Shown one piece after another: positions 18,900 through 26,543 of a stretch of DNA of 64,000 nucleotides. This stretch comes from an uncultured Caldilineaceae bacterium (lineage in GTDB: Bacteria; Chloroflexota; Anaerolineae; Caldilineales; Caldilineaceae). Position numbers and translations under genes: made by a program. The stretch spans positions 21,930 through 85,929 of the forward strand of contig CATOTS010000032.1 in assembly GCA_951813625.1 (NCBI GenBank). The letters run 5' to 3'. Numbering within the stretch: the first letter of the stretch is position 1; the number at the start of each line of letters is the position of its first letter. A model generated the notes under the pieces. That model saw nothing but the letters and a program-made list of their open reading frames with translations. It was not told where the DNA came from and did no database searches.

Positions 18900-18960
18900 G
18901 CATCCGTTTGGATGCACCTTGTTTTTCCCGTCTTGTGGTTCAAAGATCGGGGCTCACCGT
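18900..18960 (-). repeat. left copy of 61-nt inverted element with hairpin
   Basis: Read on the minus strand this 61-nt segment matches 26314-26374 on the plus strand at 45 of 61 positions without gaps. Its outer end is a perfect hairpin, GCATCC-GTTT-GGATGC (18900-18915), followed inward by ACCTTGTTTTTCCC. It lies between convergent genes and could also terminate transcription, but the shared 61-nt sequence goes beyond a terminator. Confidence 0.6.
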
Positions 18961-19001
18961 ACTCGGGCTAGTAGTGTGCGGCATTGGGGAAAACAGAGTC
19001 T

Positions 19002-21281
19002 CTATGCCCATCGTTGCTTCACATATCCGACGAGATCGGATCCTTCGAGGATACGGGTCGAGTTGTTCACTCGGGCGAAGAAGACTTTGCCACCCTTGGA
19101 GACCTTGGCATAGATCGGTTCGGGTGATGGAGTTACGCGCACGAATGCGACCTGAAGGCCGTTGACAGCCTCTAGATGAATCTTTGCCATCGTCGAAGCG
19201 AGTGGTCCGAGTGAACGCCCGATTGCCGTGGTGAGCGAGTTTACGTAGCGGTCCCCGTCCATGTCCTTTTTGTCCAGGTCTGGTTGGATCCCAAGGATTT
19301 CGCCGTCATCCGCGACACCAATTGCGAGGGTGCCACCATTGGAGTTCAGGAAGCCCGCGACGGTCTTTAGAATGGACTCCGTGATGACTCTCTCTGGGAT
19401 GTCCGGCCTGTAGCTGAAGTACGCAGATGATTTGAACTCGACCCACCCAGTTTCCATCTGAGCTAAGAGATCTTCGGCGGACCACTCGGGGAGGCGTGCT
19501 GAAAACGGCGGTTCCTCCTCGGGAAGCTGGCCCATGCGAAGTTTGTCGAAGGCCGCTCGAACTACCTTGGCAATGAGCAGCCGCCGTTGTTGAAGGAAGT
19601 CCCGATAGTCCATCTGCTCCCAGCCTTCGGGCAAGGCGTGCCAAAACCGCGCTTGTTTTTGCTGCTGCTGCGTAAGCTCGTTAAAGAGAGGAGGGAAATA
19701 CTCGCTGGGTGGGGCGTCGCCGATTTTCGCGTTGTCAGGCCATTCGACGAAGGCGTAATTGGCTATCTGATTCCGGTGTCCGGTGCGGTCGATACCGATG
19801 CGTGTCAGGTATGCTTTGGGAAACAGATGGTGGCGTTCGACAGCAGATCGAGGAGCGTGGGTCGATGGATCCAGCAACTCACCCAAATGCAACGGCGAGA
19901 ACAGGGGGTGGGCATTGAGAAGTACAAGGCTAGCGGAGTACGCGAACACAGTCGGCCCGTAGGCCGATGACGTTTCCAGAGAGCTAGGTAGTTGAATGTT
20001 CCAAAAGTCTTCCGTAAGAGCCGTGTCGATGATCCCGTTCAAAGTTGCTGTGAAGTCCTCACCTGACTTCGCCTCTGCAATACGGCGGAGGTCCTGTTCG
20101 ACCCTGCTCTCGAAGTTCCCTGTGTATCGACCGGTGAGGGATGTCATGAAGAACCATTGAGCGATCGTTTCGCGAAGGGTCTTGCGGTCGAGATCAAAGT
20201 CCCGATGTCCGATCAGGTATATCAGGTAGGAGAACATAAGGTTGTTCTCCGAACTGATCATCGTTCGGCTACGGTAGCCAGCCCGGCGCACAGCCTTTAG
20301 AAACTCGTGCCAATTGGTCAGTGACAGGGTCTCCGCCTGAGCCTTCTGTAGCGCGGCGAACTGTTTCTCACGAATTACAGCCGAGATCTCACCGGTCTCC
20401 ATGTCTTTGCCGCGGAGAACCTGATAGACGTACCGAAGTCGGCCTCGGCGAAGGGCAAGGCCCGCGACAACGCGCAGCATCTGGTCCGCCGACGGGTCGA
20501 TGAATGGGTTGGCCGGAGATGGGGTCGACTGTGGGATCCTAGCGTCGCGAGCGAATGCTTCCAACTGCTTGCGGCCCTCCTCCCACCAAACGGACATCAG
20601 AGTAAGAATGAAGTCGGCCTGGCTGAGTTGGACCCCCTCGCTATTGATGCGTACGAATACGTCCGCGACCTGTTCCTCGTCTACATTGGATCCCAGTTCC
20701 AAGACTTTGAATGGGTAGAAACGGAGGTTGTAGAGCCGGCTGATCGCCTCCTCAAGATCTTCTCGCTGATGCTCCGTCAGTTCACCCTTGCTTGCCTCTA
20801 GGCGCTTGAGAAACTCTCGTACCTTTTTGATCTGGCTTCCGCCGTCCCACAGAATCGAAATGTCACGTATGAATTCCGGGTTCTTTGCCACTGCGGCATC
20901 GGCAACTTCAAATCTGCCGTCCCGGGGCCGAAACGCGATACGAATCCGTGAGGAGGTGTAGTCGTCGCGGAGCACTTCTTTTCCCGTGAGTACGGCGTAG
21001 AGGCTCGTCAGGCGCTGCTGGCCGTCCACGATCATTAAGCGCGGTGCAGCTTCATGGGCATGCGTGCCGATTCGGCGGGCATCTACTTCGACACCAGTTG
21101 CCCAAAAGAGCAGATGGCCTACTGGGAAGCCACGGTACATCGAGTCGAATAGGTCTCGGACTTTGGCTGGCTTCCAGACGAAGGGCCGCTGGATGTCCGG
21201 TAGAGCGATCTCGCCTCTGTCGATTTCACCAAGCAGGGTGGACAGGTCGTAGGAACTGTCCTTAAAGACTGTGATGGCCAT
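19002..21281 (-). CDS. DUF262-HNH (GmrSD-like) protein fused to AlbA_2 domain
   Basis: About 759 residues from the ATG at 21281; a TTG 33 nt upstream is an alternative and neither has a clear ribosome binding site. The N-terminal DUF262 domain, related to ParB-like nucleases and GmrS, has PDIQRPFVWKPAKVRDLFDS and DGQQRLTSLYAVLTG. A DUF1524-like HNH region follows in the middle (ERHHLFPKAYL ... NQIANYAFVEWPDN). The last 170 residues are a Schlafen-type AlbA_2 domain (WVEFKSSAYFSY, GFLNSNGGTLAIGVADDGEI). GmrSD proteins restrict modified DNA. The fusion to AlbA_2 is unusual and may add nucleic-acid binding or NTP sensing. It is transcribed away from the XRE/ImmA pair. Confidence 0.82.
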   Translation of the reverse strand: MAITVFKDSSYDLSTLLGEIDRGEIALPDIQRPFVWKPAKVRDLFDSMYRGFPVGHLLFWATGVEVDARRIGTHAHEAAPRLMIVDGQQRLTSLYAVLTGKEVLRDDYTSSRIRIAFRPRDGRFEVADAAVAKNPEFIRDISILWDGGSQIKKVREFLKRLEASKGELTEHQREDLEEAISRLYNLRFYPFKVLELGSNVDEEQVADVFVRINSEGVQLSQADFILTLMSVWWEEGRKQLEAFARDARIPQSTPSPANPFIDPSADQMLRVVAGLALRRGRLRYVYQVLRGKDMETGEISAVIREKQFAALQKAQAETLSLTNWHEFLKAVRRAGYRSRTMISSENNLMFSYLIYLIGHRDFDLDRKTLRETIAQWFFMTSLTGRYTGNFESRVEQDLRRIAEAKSGEDFTATLNGIIDTALTEDFWNIQLPSSLETSSAYGPTVFAYSASLVLLNAHPLFSPLHLGELLDPSTHAPRSAVERHHLFPKAYLTRIGIDRTGHRNQIANYAFVEWPDNAKIGDAPPSEYFPPLFNELTQQQQKQARFWHALPEGWEQMDYRDFLQQRRLLIAKVVRAAFDKLRMGQLPEEEPPFSARLPEWSAEDLLAQMETGWVEFKSSAYFSYRPDIPERVITESILKTVAGFLNSNGGTLAIGVADDGEILGIQPDLDKKDMDGDRYVNSLTTAIGRSLGPLASTMAKIHLEAVNGLQVAFVRVTPSPEPIYAKVSKGGKVFFARVNNSTRILEGSDLVGYVKQRWA

Positions 21282-21677
21282 GTGGATTCGGGCGATGGTG
21301 TCCAGTGTTTGCAACCCAGGGGCGGGGGGGACTCCGCAAGTATACAGGCTGCTTCGGTTGATTACAACTTCCTTCCCATTAACGCAGTTCTCCTCGCCTC
21401 CAGGCGAACACGGGAACTCGCCCTAAAAGTGCCGCAGGAGGGCTTCCTTTCCGACGCTCCGGTCGCTGGTAGTAATGCAACGATGAAGAAATGTTATGCT
21501 CATGTATCCCCTTGCGTTTATCGCTATTAGGTCTACGGCGTTGACACGTCCTAGACTACAGAAAAGCCTAGTGACGGTAGATCACCGGGGAGCATGTGTG
21601 TCTCAACTAGCGTCCTTCGAATTCTTCTTGATTGAATGAAGGCTTAGGCAATCCGAATATCCATTCTCGTCAACACT
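21282..21677. other. divergent intergenic region
   Basis: This region separates the DUF262 gene (minus) from the XRE gene (plus). Apart from the XRE promoter that follows it, I see no gene; a G-rich run (GGCGGGGGGGA) lies near 21330. Confidence 0.45.
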
Positions 21678-21706
21678 TTGACAAAATGCAGCTAATAAGC
21701 TAAACT
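21678..21706 (+). promoter_or_regulatory. promoter/operator of the XRE-ImmA operon
   Basis: TTGACA (21678-21683), a 17-nt spacer and TAAACT (21701-21706). The spacer carries AGC-N6-GCTAA with a repeated GCTAA. Over 30 nt it agrees with the promoter of the ubiquitin-like operon at 22962 in 22 positions, including the whole TTGACAAAAT block and GCTAA. It probably binds the XRE protein encoded just downstream. Confidence 0.7.
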
Positions 21707-21777
21707 GCTGAAAGATATTCTGGCTGAGAGTCCCAGAGGAGAATGAGCGACAGAGAGACAGAGAGGAGAGAAAAGGT

Positions 21778-22134
21778 ATGCCGGAACGCTTCGGAGATGC
21801 CCTTAGAAGAAGCCGGCACGATGCCGGCAAGACTCTCGGGGATGTCGCGAAGCTGTTGGGCGTCTCTGTGGTTTACGTATCCGATGTGGAGCGCGGGAAC
21901 CGCAGACCGTTCAACAACGATCGCATCCTCAAAGTCGCGCGGTTTGTCGAGACAGATCCAGCCCCTCTGATCACCGCGGCGAATGTCGAGCGAGGTGTCA
22001 TTGAGTACGACATCTCTAAAGGCAAGCCACTTGCGGCCGCCGTGGTAGGAGACCTCGTCAGTGGCCTTGCCCGCGGCGGCGTCACCGACGATCAGCTCAA
22101 GAAGATCAGGGCAATCTTGGAAGATTCCGATTAG
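21778..22134 (+). CDS. XRE-family transcriptional repressor
   Basis: 118 residues. The N-terminal helix-turn-helix reads FGDALRRSRHDAGKTLGDVA, with VSVVYVSDVERGNRRPF as the recognition part. The C-terminal 50 residues are a linker and helices probably used for dimerisation or recognition by the protease. The gene stands 14 nt before an ImmA/IrrE-type metalloprotease, the layout of ImmR-ImmA switches in which the protease cleaves the repressor on a signal. The promoter upstream shares its operator with the ubiquitin-like operon, so this is the likely regulator of both. Confidence 0.85.
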   Translation: MPERFGDALRRSRHDAGKTLGDVAKLLGVSVVYVSDVERGNRRPFNNDRILKVARFVETDPAPLITAANVERGVIEYDISKGKPLAAAVVGDLVSGLARGGVTDDQLKKIRAILEDSD

Positions 22135-22147
22135 AAAATCAGTGACG

Positions 22148-22780
22148 ATGCCTAGAAGACTTTCAGGAATCCGCGCCGACCGCGGCTACAGCTATCGGGG
22201 GCTTGAACGCTGCGCCGCAGATGTTCGCGAGCAGCTTAGGCTCCCTCCGACTGTTGCCATCAATGCGATGATGCTATTCGATAGACTCGACATCACGGCA
22301 CAGGACGGGACTGGCCAGGACATTCCCATTCATGGCTATGTGATTGAGCTCGAAGACTTGGAAGGGTTCACGAAGTACGATAGAGACCGCCAGATTATCG
22401 AGATTCTGGCGTCGGCCCAGACGTACGAATGGTTGGAACAGGATCACCCGCGTAGTCGTTACTTCCTAGCGCACGAGTTGGGACACTGCCTGCTGCACAC
22501 GGACCAGCTCGTGCGTCTGGCACAAATGCCGATGGCGCAACGGGCGGGACTCCATCGAAACGGACAGATGGCTGCACACGAGGTTTATCGCGACACCGAG
22601 TGGCAGGCCAACGCGTTTGCCAGCGCTCTTCTTATGCCCGCCAGAGGCCTGCTGGCGCTTGAGAAGAGGCATAGGGGCGGGCTCTGTCCGATCAAAATCG
22701 CGGCGCACTTCCGCGTATCAGTCGTAGCCGCGAGTTACCGGCTCGATCTATACAACAAACGGAAGCAACAGCTTTTCTAG
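22148..22780 (+). CDS. ImmA/IrrE-type metalloprotease
   Basis: 210 residues from the ATG at 22148, just after the XRE stop; a further upstream ATG would run through the XRE gene in another frame. The zinc motif HELGHCLLH (HExxH) near residue 110 and the downstream EWQANAFASALLMP, which supplies the third ligand Glu, are diagnostic for the ImmA/IrrE family (COG2856). Family members cleave XRE repressors in response to DNA damage or other cues. The last 50 residues form the usual helical tail with an HTH-like stretch. Together with the XRE gene it forms a derepression switch placed in front of the ubiquitin-like operon. Confidence 0.85.
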   Translation: MPRRLSGIRADRGYSYRGLERCAADVREQLRLPPTVAINAMMLFDRLDITAQDGTGQDIPIHGYVIELEDLEGFTKYDRDRQIIEILASAQTYEWLEQDHPRSRYFLAHELGHCLLHTDQLVRLAQMPMAQRAGLHRNGQMAAHEVYRDTEWQANAFASALLMPARGLLALEKRHRGGLCPIKIAAHFRVSVVAASYRLDLYNKRKQQLF

Positions 22781-22961
22781 GCACGACTGATATGGCGCAC
22801 TCGATTTCCTATGACGCTGCTACTCTAGGGTTAAAGAGATCTCCAGAGAATTTCAGCTAGGAGGGACCCCCTTGGAGGCGTTCTGAAACCAACCGCTGGG
22901 CTGATTTGCTTACTTTCCACTCCGACTCCTCCTTAGGTTCCTCGTTTACCCGCGCACCAAT

Positions 22962-22990
22962 TTGACAAAATTTAGCGTATGTGCTAACAT
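22962..22990 (+). promoter_or_regulatory. promoter/operator of the ubiquitin-like operon
   Basis: TTGACA (22962-22967), a 17-nt spacer and TAACAT (22985-22990). The spacer and -10 region contain the perfect inverted repeat TTAGC-N6-GCTAA (22972-22987). Together with the matching XRE promoter at 21678 this suggests one repressor acts on both. The rest of 22781-23036 holds no gene. Confidence 0.72.
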
Positions 22991-23036
22991 GTGAATCATG
23001 ACCGTCGAAGCATGAGATTGCAACAAGGAGCTTGTA

Positions 23037-23504
23037 ATGATTGAGATTTTTCTTCACCAGCGATCCAAGGCGATAGAGTTCGTCAAGATAGAACCAACCA
23101 AGAAGGTCGAGGACTTCGGCACCGAATGTATCGGAGAAGGAGCATTTGTTTGGGTTGAGGGCGTAGATGAGGCGCTTGATGCCGCGAAAACGCTTGCAGA
23201 AGCAGGGGTGTTTGAACGGTGCCACGTTCACGTCTCGTTCTGCAAGAATGTTATGGTCAAAGTTCGTTATGCCGGTGGTGTCATCGAGGATTCATTCTCG
23301 CCGGCCACTACTGGCGGAGCGATCCTGAAGTGGGCTGTGAGCCCCGAAGGCTTCAAGCTGACTGATAGCGAAAGTGCCAAACATCTGCTCTCGGTCTGCG
23401 AGACGGAAACCGAGCTTGACCAAGCGGAGCACATCGGATTTTTTGCGGACGATGATTGCTCAATATGCCTTGACCTCGTTCCCAAGGAACGATTCGCGGG
23501 ATAA
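23037..23504 (+). CDS. ubiquitin-like protein, probably two beta-grasp domains
   Basis: 155 residues; AAGGAG stands upstream of the ATG. The C-terminal half has the layout of bacterial Ubl modifiers: a first strand MVKVRYAGGVIEDSF, a helix, then CSICLDLVPKERFAG at the very end. The protein ends in Ala-Gly, so the C-terminal Gly needed for adenylation by an E1 is already exposed. The first 75 residues form a separate alpha/beta unit that may be a second, diverged beta-grasp domain, as in the two-domain BilA proteins. It is the first gene of the Ubl-E2-JAMM-E1 operon and should be the conjugated modifier. The family is recognised by pattern and neighbours rather than by strong identity. Confidence 0.75.
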   Translation: MIEIFLHQRSKAIEFVKIEPTKKVEDFGTECIGEGAFVWVEGVDEALDAAKTLAEAGVFERCHVHVSFCKNVMVKVRYAGGVIEDSFSPATTGGAILKWAVSPEGFKLTDSESAKHLLSVCETETELDQAEHIGFFADDDCSICLDLVPKERFAG

Positions 23505-23513
23505 GGGGCAATT

Positions 23514-23990
23514 GTGAACTCAATGTCGCCGGATGAACGGGTGTTTCATGATCATATATCGGGTGCTCGGTTTCAAAATGGTGTTGAGCGAGGTAGGTGG
23601 CGACTCGTCGGCGATATCGAATGGCCCATTGTGCTGCTCGCTGTGTCTGCGGGGTCAAGGGACAACGCCCCGGAGGAGTTTTTCCTACGCTTTGACCTAA
23701 CCGGATATCCCGCGTCAGCTCCAACAGCGATGCCATGGAATCCCAAGAGGGGAACCGTGCTGGATGCGGACAAAAGACCCAAAGGCGACCGGGTGGGCCA
23801 CGTGTTTCGTAGCGACTGGGAGGAGGGGAGAGCCCTTTACGCACCCTTTGATCGGGTGGCATTGGATCGTTACCACCCTGACTGGCGAAAGCAATATCCT
23901 CGCCAAGCGTGGAATGCTGAAAGAGATCTTGCATGGGTCCTACAAACCTTGCATCAGATGCTAAATGACGATGATTATACGGGGATTTAG
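23514..23990 (+). CDS. E2-like (UBC fold) protein lacking any cysteine
   Basis: 158 residues from GTG 23514 (AAGGGG upstream; ATG at 23523 is the alternative). The order of elements fits bacterial E2/UBC proteins of Bil-type operons: DIEWPIVLLAVSA, EEFFLRFDLTGYPASAPTA, a proline-rich turn and the C-terminal RDLAWVLQTLHQMLNDDDY helix. The segment ALYAPFDRVAL aligns with a position where, from memory, related proteins read LYLPCDR. Here the residue is Phe (TTT, one base from Cys TGT) and the whole protein has no Cys. Thioester transfer therefore seems impossible unless another residue acts. It overlaps the JAMM gene by 26 nt. Confidence 0.72.
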   Translation: MNSMSPDERVFHDHISGARFQNGVERGRWRLVGDIEWPIVLLAVSAGSRDNAPEEFFLRFDLTGYPASAPTAMPWNPKRGTVLDADKRPKGDRVGHVFRSDWEEGRALYAPFDRVALDRYHPDWRKQYPRQAWNAERDLAWVLQTLHQMLNDDDYTGI

Positions 23991-24504
23991 ATCGTTTCTT
24001 GATTGGTGTCGCTGGCTGTGGCCAAGTCGAGCCTACATCGAAATTGATCTCGAGTTGTGGCTACAGATGATTGAGGAACTCGGTCGCAGAAGTCTTGGCG
24101 GGCGTCGTGAAACGGGCGTCTTTTTGCTTGCTTCTATCCTAGAGAGCCCACGTCATGTGGTTAAGCCAGTCTATTTCGATGATCTCGACCCTGAGTGTTT
24201 GGTTGGCAACATTCATATTCGCTCCTTCGGTTTCTCAAAACTCTGGGAGCTTTGTGAAGAGGAAAATCTTTGCGTCATCGCGGACATTCATACGCACCCT
24301 GGCTCTTCGGTCGACCAAAGCCTCACAGACCGGGAGAACCCCATGATCGCGCGCGAGGGACATTTCGCACTCATCGTGCCTTACTTCGGAACACGTTCAG
24401 TCCAAGCCCGGGAGGTTGGGGTTCACGAGTATCGTGGAGACCGTGGATGGGCATCATGGTTTGGCCCTAAGGCGGAACGTGTTCTCCGGATAAGGAGCTA
24501 TTAA
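23965..24504 (+). CDS. JAB/JAMM metallo-isopeptidase of the ubiquitin-like operon
   Basis: 179 residues. The JAMM zinc-protease signature is complete: catalytic Glu in RETGVFLLAS (about 49) and HTHPGSSVDQSLTD (H-x-H-P-x6-S-x2-D, about 110-123). Bacterial members remove or mature Ubl modifiers; since the Ubl here already ends in Gly, deconjugation is the more likely job. The N-terminus has a short aromatic stretch (FLDWCRWLW) that might touch membrane. It overlaps the E2-like gene by 26 nt and its TAA shares one base with the E1 ATG (TAATG). Confidence 0.85.
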   Translation: MTMIIRGFRSFLDWCRWLWPSRAYIEIDLELWLQMIEELGRRSLGGRRETGVFLLASILESPRHVVKPVYFDDLDPECLVGNIHIRSFGFSKLWELCEEENLCVIADIHTHPGSSVDQSLTDRENPMIAREGHFALIVPYFGTRSVQAREVGVHEYRGDRGWASWFGPKAERVLRIRSY

Positions 24505-25922
24505 TGGACATACTCTGTTCTGACCGTCTTCACCGCACGATAAAGCTAGAGCTGGATGAAGGTCGCGCTCGCAATATTGATGAGGCGCAAGAGATCGCGG
24601 CCCGCTACGTTCTCCAAATCGACGTAGGTAGTGGAATTGCCGAAAGTGAGACCCGGCAAGCAATGTTGCTTACAACGATCAACGCTGCCCATCGTGCGTT
24701 CATTGGCGGGGTGCGAGTTCGGCTTCAAGAAGAAGGACAAATGAGCCTCGGATGGGCAGAGGGGCTGAAGGTGTCCAAAGCTGTCGAAGCTTACGGGGGC
24801 AAGATCGTCGAATCCTTAGAATTCGAACACCCCACACTCGTGATTGGCTATGTGAACGAAAAGCCACCTGGGGAAATAGTCCTGCATACAACTTGGGAAG
24901 GGTGGTCAGGCGGAATCGTTGAGGAGGAGAAAGATCGGCTCGCCGAGTCATTAGAATTCCCTTTGGCGGGCATGCTCGCGGCAGCACTTGGCGTTTCCGA
25001 GGCATTTCAAAATGTGCGCGGCTATCCCGTAGCAGGCCGACGTTCGGCCGGCCTCTCGCTTTGGGACCCGCGGTGCGACTGGCGTAGTGAGCCTGCCTAC
25101 GGTGAGCCATGCCTCTATCTGCCTAATCGGATCTGGTTGGTAGGCCTTGGTCACCTCGGGCAGGCATATGCGTGGGGACTTGGTTTGATTCCCTACGAAG
25201 ACCACACAGATGTTGCTCTTGTTCTTCAGGACTACGACATTATTATAAAGGCGAATAGAAGCACTGGGATGCTTAGCAGTGACTCATCATTTGGCCAGAA
25301 GAAATCGCGTGTTATCGCGGCTCGTCTTGAGAGGCTAGGATTCAGAACGACCATTACCGAGCGTCCCTTTAACACTGCGACATGCCGTAGCTTTGACGAG
25401 CCTGGCGTCGCACTTGTGGGGATCGATGATCCTGCCCCTCGGCGACTTCTAGAGATGGCAGGTTTCGATTTAGTTGTAGATGCGGGATTGGGGAGTGGCG
25501 CACAGAACTACTTAGACATCTTGATTCATTCATTCCCATCAGGCCTTAGCGCGAAGAATGCATGGCCACAAGAGCCCCCATCGTCAGTAAGCTCGCTTGT
25601 TTGTCAGCCTGCGTATTTGGAACTCCAACGACAACTTGGCAGATCGACGGAACTAACCGATGGAGAGATCAAGTGCGGCATTATTGAAGTGGCTGAAAGA
25701 TCAGTAGGTGCCGCATTTGTAGGCTGCGTCGCGGCTGCATTTGTGCTTTCGGAAGTTCTCCGTACCCTTGTCGGAGGCCCGCGATTTGAAGTCGTAGACA
25801 TTTCCCTTCGCAGTCCTCACAATCCGCAAGTAGCGAGAAATACACGTCAGGGGCCACCGGTTAACCCAGGATTTGCAGTTGCTCGTTCTCAGCCTCTCGA
25901 CGCTCCGACATTCCGCAGGTAA
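24504..25922 (+). CDS. E1-like (ThiF-fold) activating enzyme
   Basis: 472 residues. An N-terminal domain of about 200 residues, typical for E1 proteins of bacterial Ubl operons, precedes a ThiF/E1 Rossmann domain: RIWLVGLGHLGQAYAWGLG (nucleotide loop), LVLQDYDIIIKANRSTGM (Asp and the Asn/Arg pair) and SSFGQKKSRV (Lys that contacts ATP). A later segment, IKCGIIEVAERSVGAAFVGC, supplies candidate catalytic cysteines. It should adenylate the Gly end of the Ubl and form a thioester. It is the last gene of the coupled operon; E1, JAMM and Ubl all look intact while the E2-like protein lacks Cys. Confidence 0.82.
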   Translation: MDILCSDRLHRTIKLELDEGRARNIDEAQEIAARYVLQIDVGSGIAESETRQAMLLTTINAAHRAFIGGVRVRLQEEGQMSLGWAEGLKVSKAVEAYGGKIVESLEFEHPTLVIGYVNEKPPGEIVLHTTWEGWSGGIVEEEKDRLAESLEFPLAGMLAAALGVSEAFQNVRGYPVAGRRSAGLSLWDPRCDWRSEPAYGEPCLYLPNRIWLVGLGHLGQAYAWGLGLIPYEDHTDVALVLQDYDIIIKANRSTGMLSSDSSFGQKKSRVIAARLERLGFRTTITERPFNTATCRSFDEPGVALVGIDDPAPRRLLEMAGFDLVVDAGLGSGAQNYLDILIHSFPSGLSAKNAWPQEPPSSVSSLVCQPAYLELQRQLGRSTELTDGEIKCGIIEVAERSVGAAFVGCVAAAFVLSEVLRTLVGGPRFEVVDISLRSPHNPQVARNTRQGPPVNPGFAVARSQPLDAPTFRR

Positions 25923-26048
25923 GCTCAGAATACTCCGAAATCGACCAGAAGCGATTATTTTCGTTCTATACGGCCTGAAAGTCGTGTGCTTTGAGGAAAT
26001 GCACCTGTCCTCGTCACTAAGGTGGGCGCAGCATGATCATGGCCGACT

Positions 26049-26150
26049 TGGGACGGTGATGGCGACCTCGACATCGTTGTCAACAATTTGGCGGCTCCCG
26101 CCCCGATTTTCGAGAACCAGCTTTGTCAGGGAAGCAGCCTGTCGCGTTGA
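26049..26150 (+). pseudogene. FG-GAP/VCBS repeat fragment
   Basis: A frame of 33 codons reads WDGDGDLDIVVNNLAAPAPI, then FENQLCQG, and a stop. The calcium-binding DGDGDLD followed by IVVNN is the FG-GAP/VCBS repeat of large extracellular beta-propeller proteins. There is no start and no further repeat, so it is a stray fragment of a gene from elsewhere, lying between the E1 gene and the next element. Confidence 0.65.
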
Positions 26151-26191
26151 CCTGGCTTGGCCAGACTCACAGAACACAAAGACAGGAGGTA

Positions 26192-26251
26192 GCGATTCCG
26201 AATTCTTTCGATGTGGGAGAGGCTGAAGGCCGGCCCGCAATCGATGGGTGA
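26192..26251 (+). pseudogene. second copy of the HigA antitoxin tail
   Basis: Twenty codons ending in TGA match the last twenty codons of the antitoxin at 16546-16605 in 50 of 60 bases. Similarity continues for about 23 nt past the stop with four more differences. Only the tail exists here; no helix-turn-helix precedes it. It is a decayed paralogue. Confidence 0.7.
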
Positions 26252-26313
26252 GTGAGCTGCTGGGTTGCGGGTCGCGCTGGCTTAGTTGGAAGAGGTCGAG
26301 GCGTTCAGTCGGT

Positions 26314-26374
26314 ATGGTTGGCCCCAATCGTTAGACCACGAAATGGGGAAAACAAGGTGCATTTAGGCGAATGC
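26314..26374 (+). repeat. right copy of 61-nt inverted element with hairpin
   Basis: It is the partner of 18900-18960 in opposite orientation (45 of 61 identical, no gaps). The outer end forms GCATT-N6-AATGC (26359-26374). The central GGGGAAAACAAGGTGCAT is the best conserved part. Both hairpins face outward from the enclosed 7.4 kb, like terminal repeats. Confidence 0.6.
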
Positions 26375-26543
26375 GGCCGGCTCTGGAGTAGATGTGAGTG
26401 AGACCGCTGAGCGGGCCCGGAGTTCTGTAAGCGGACAGCCCTTGTATGGTTGACCTTCGTTCGTCAGAATTCAGCCGGATTCCGGTACCGTATGAGATGG
26501 TAGATTTGTTCCTGCCAAATAGTATCAATGATGAGGTGAGCGA

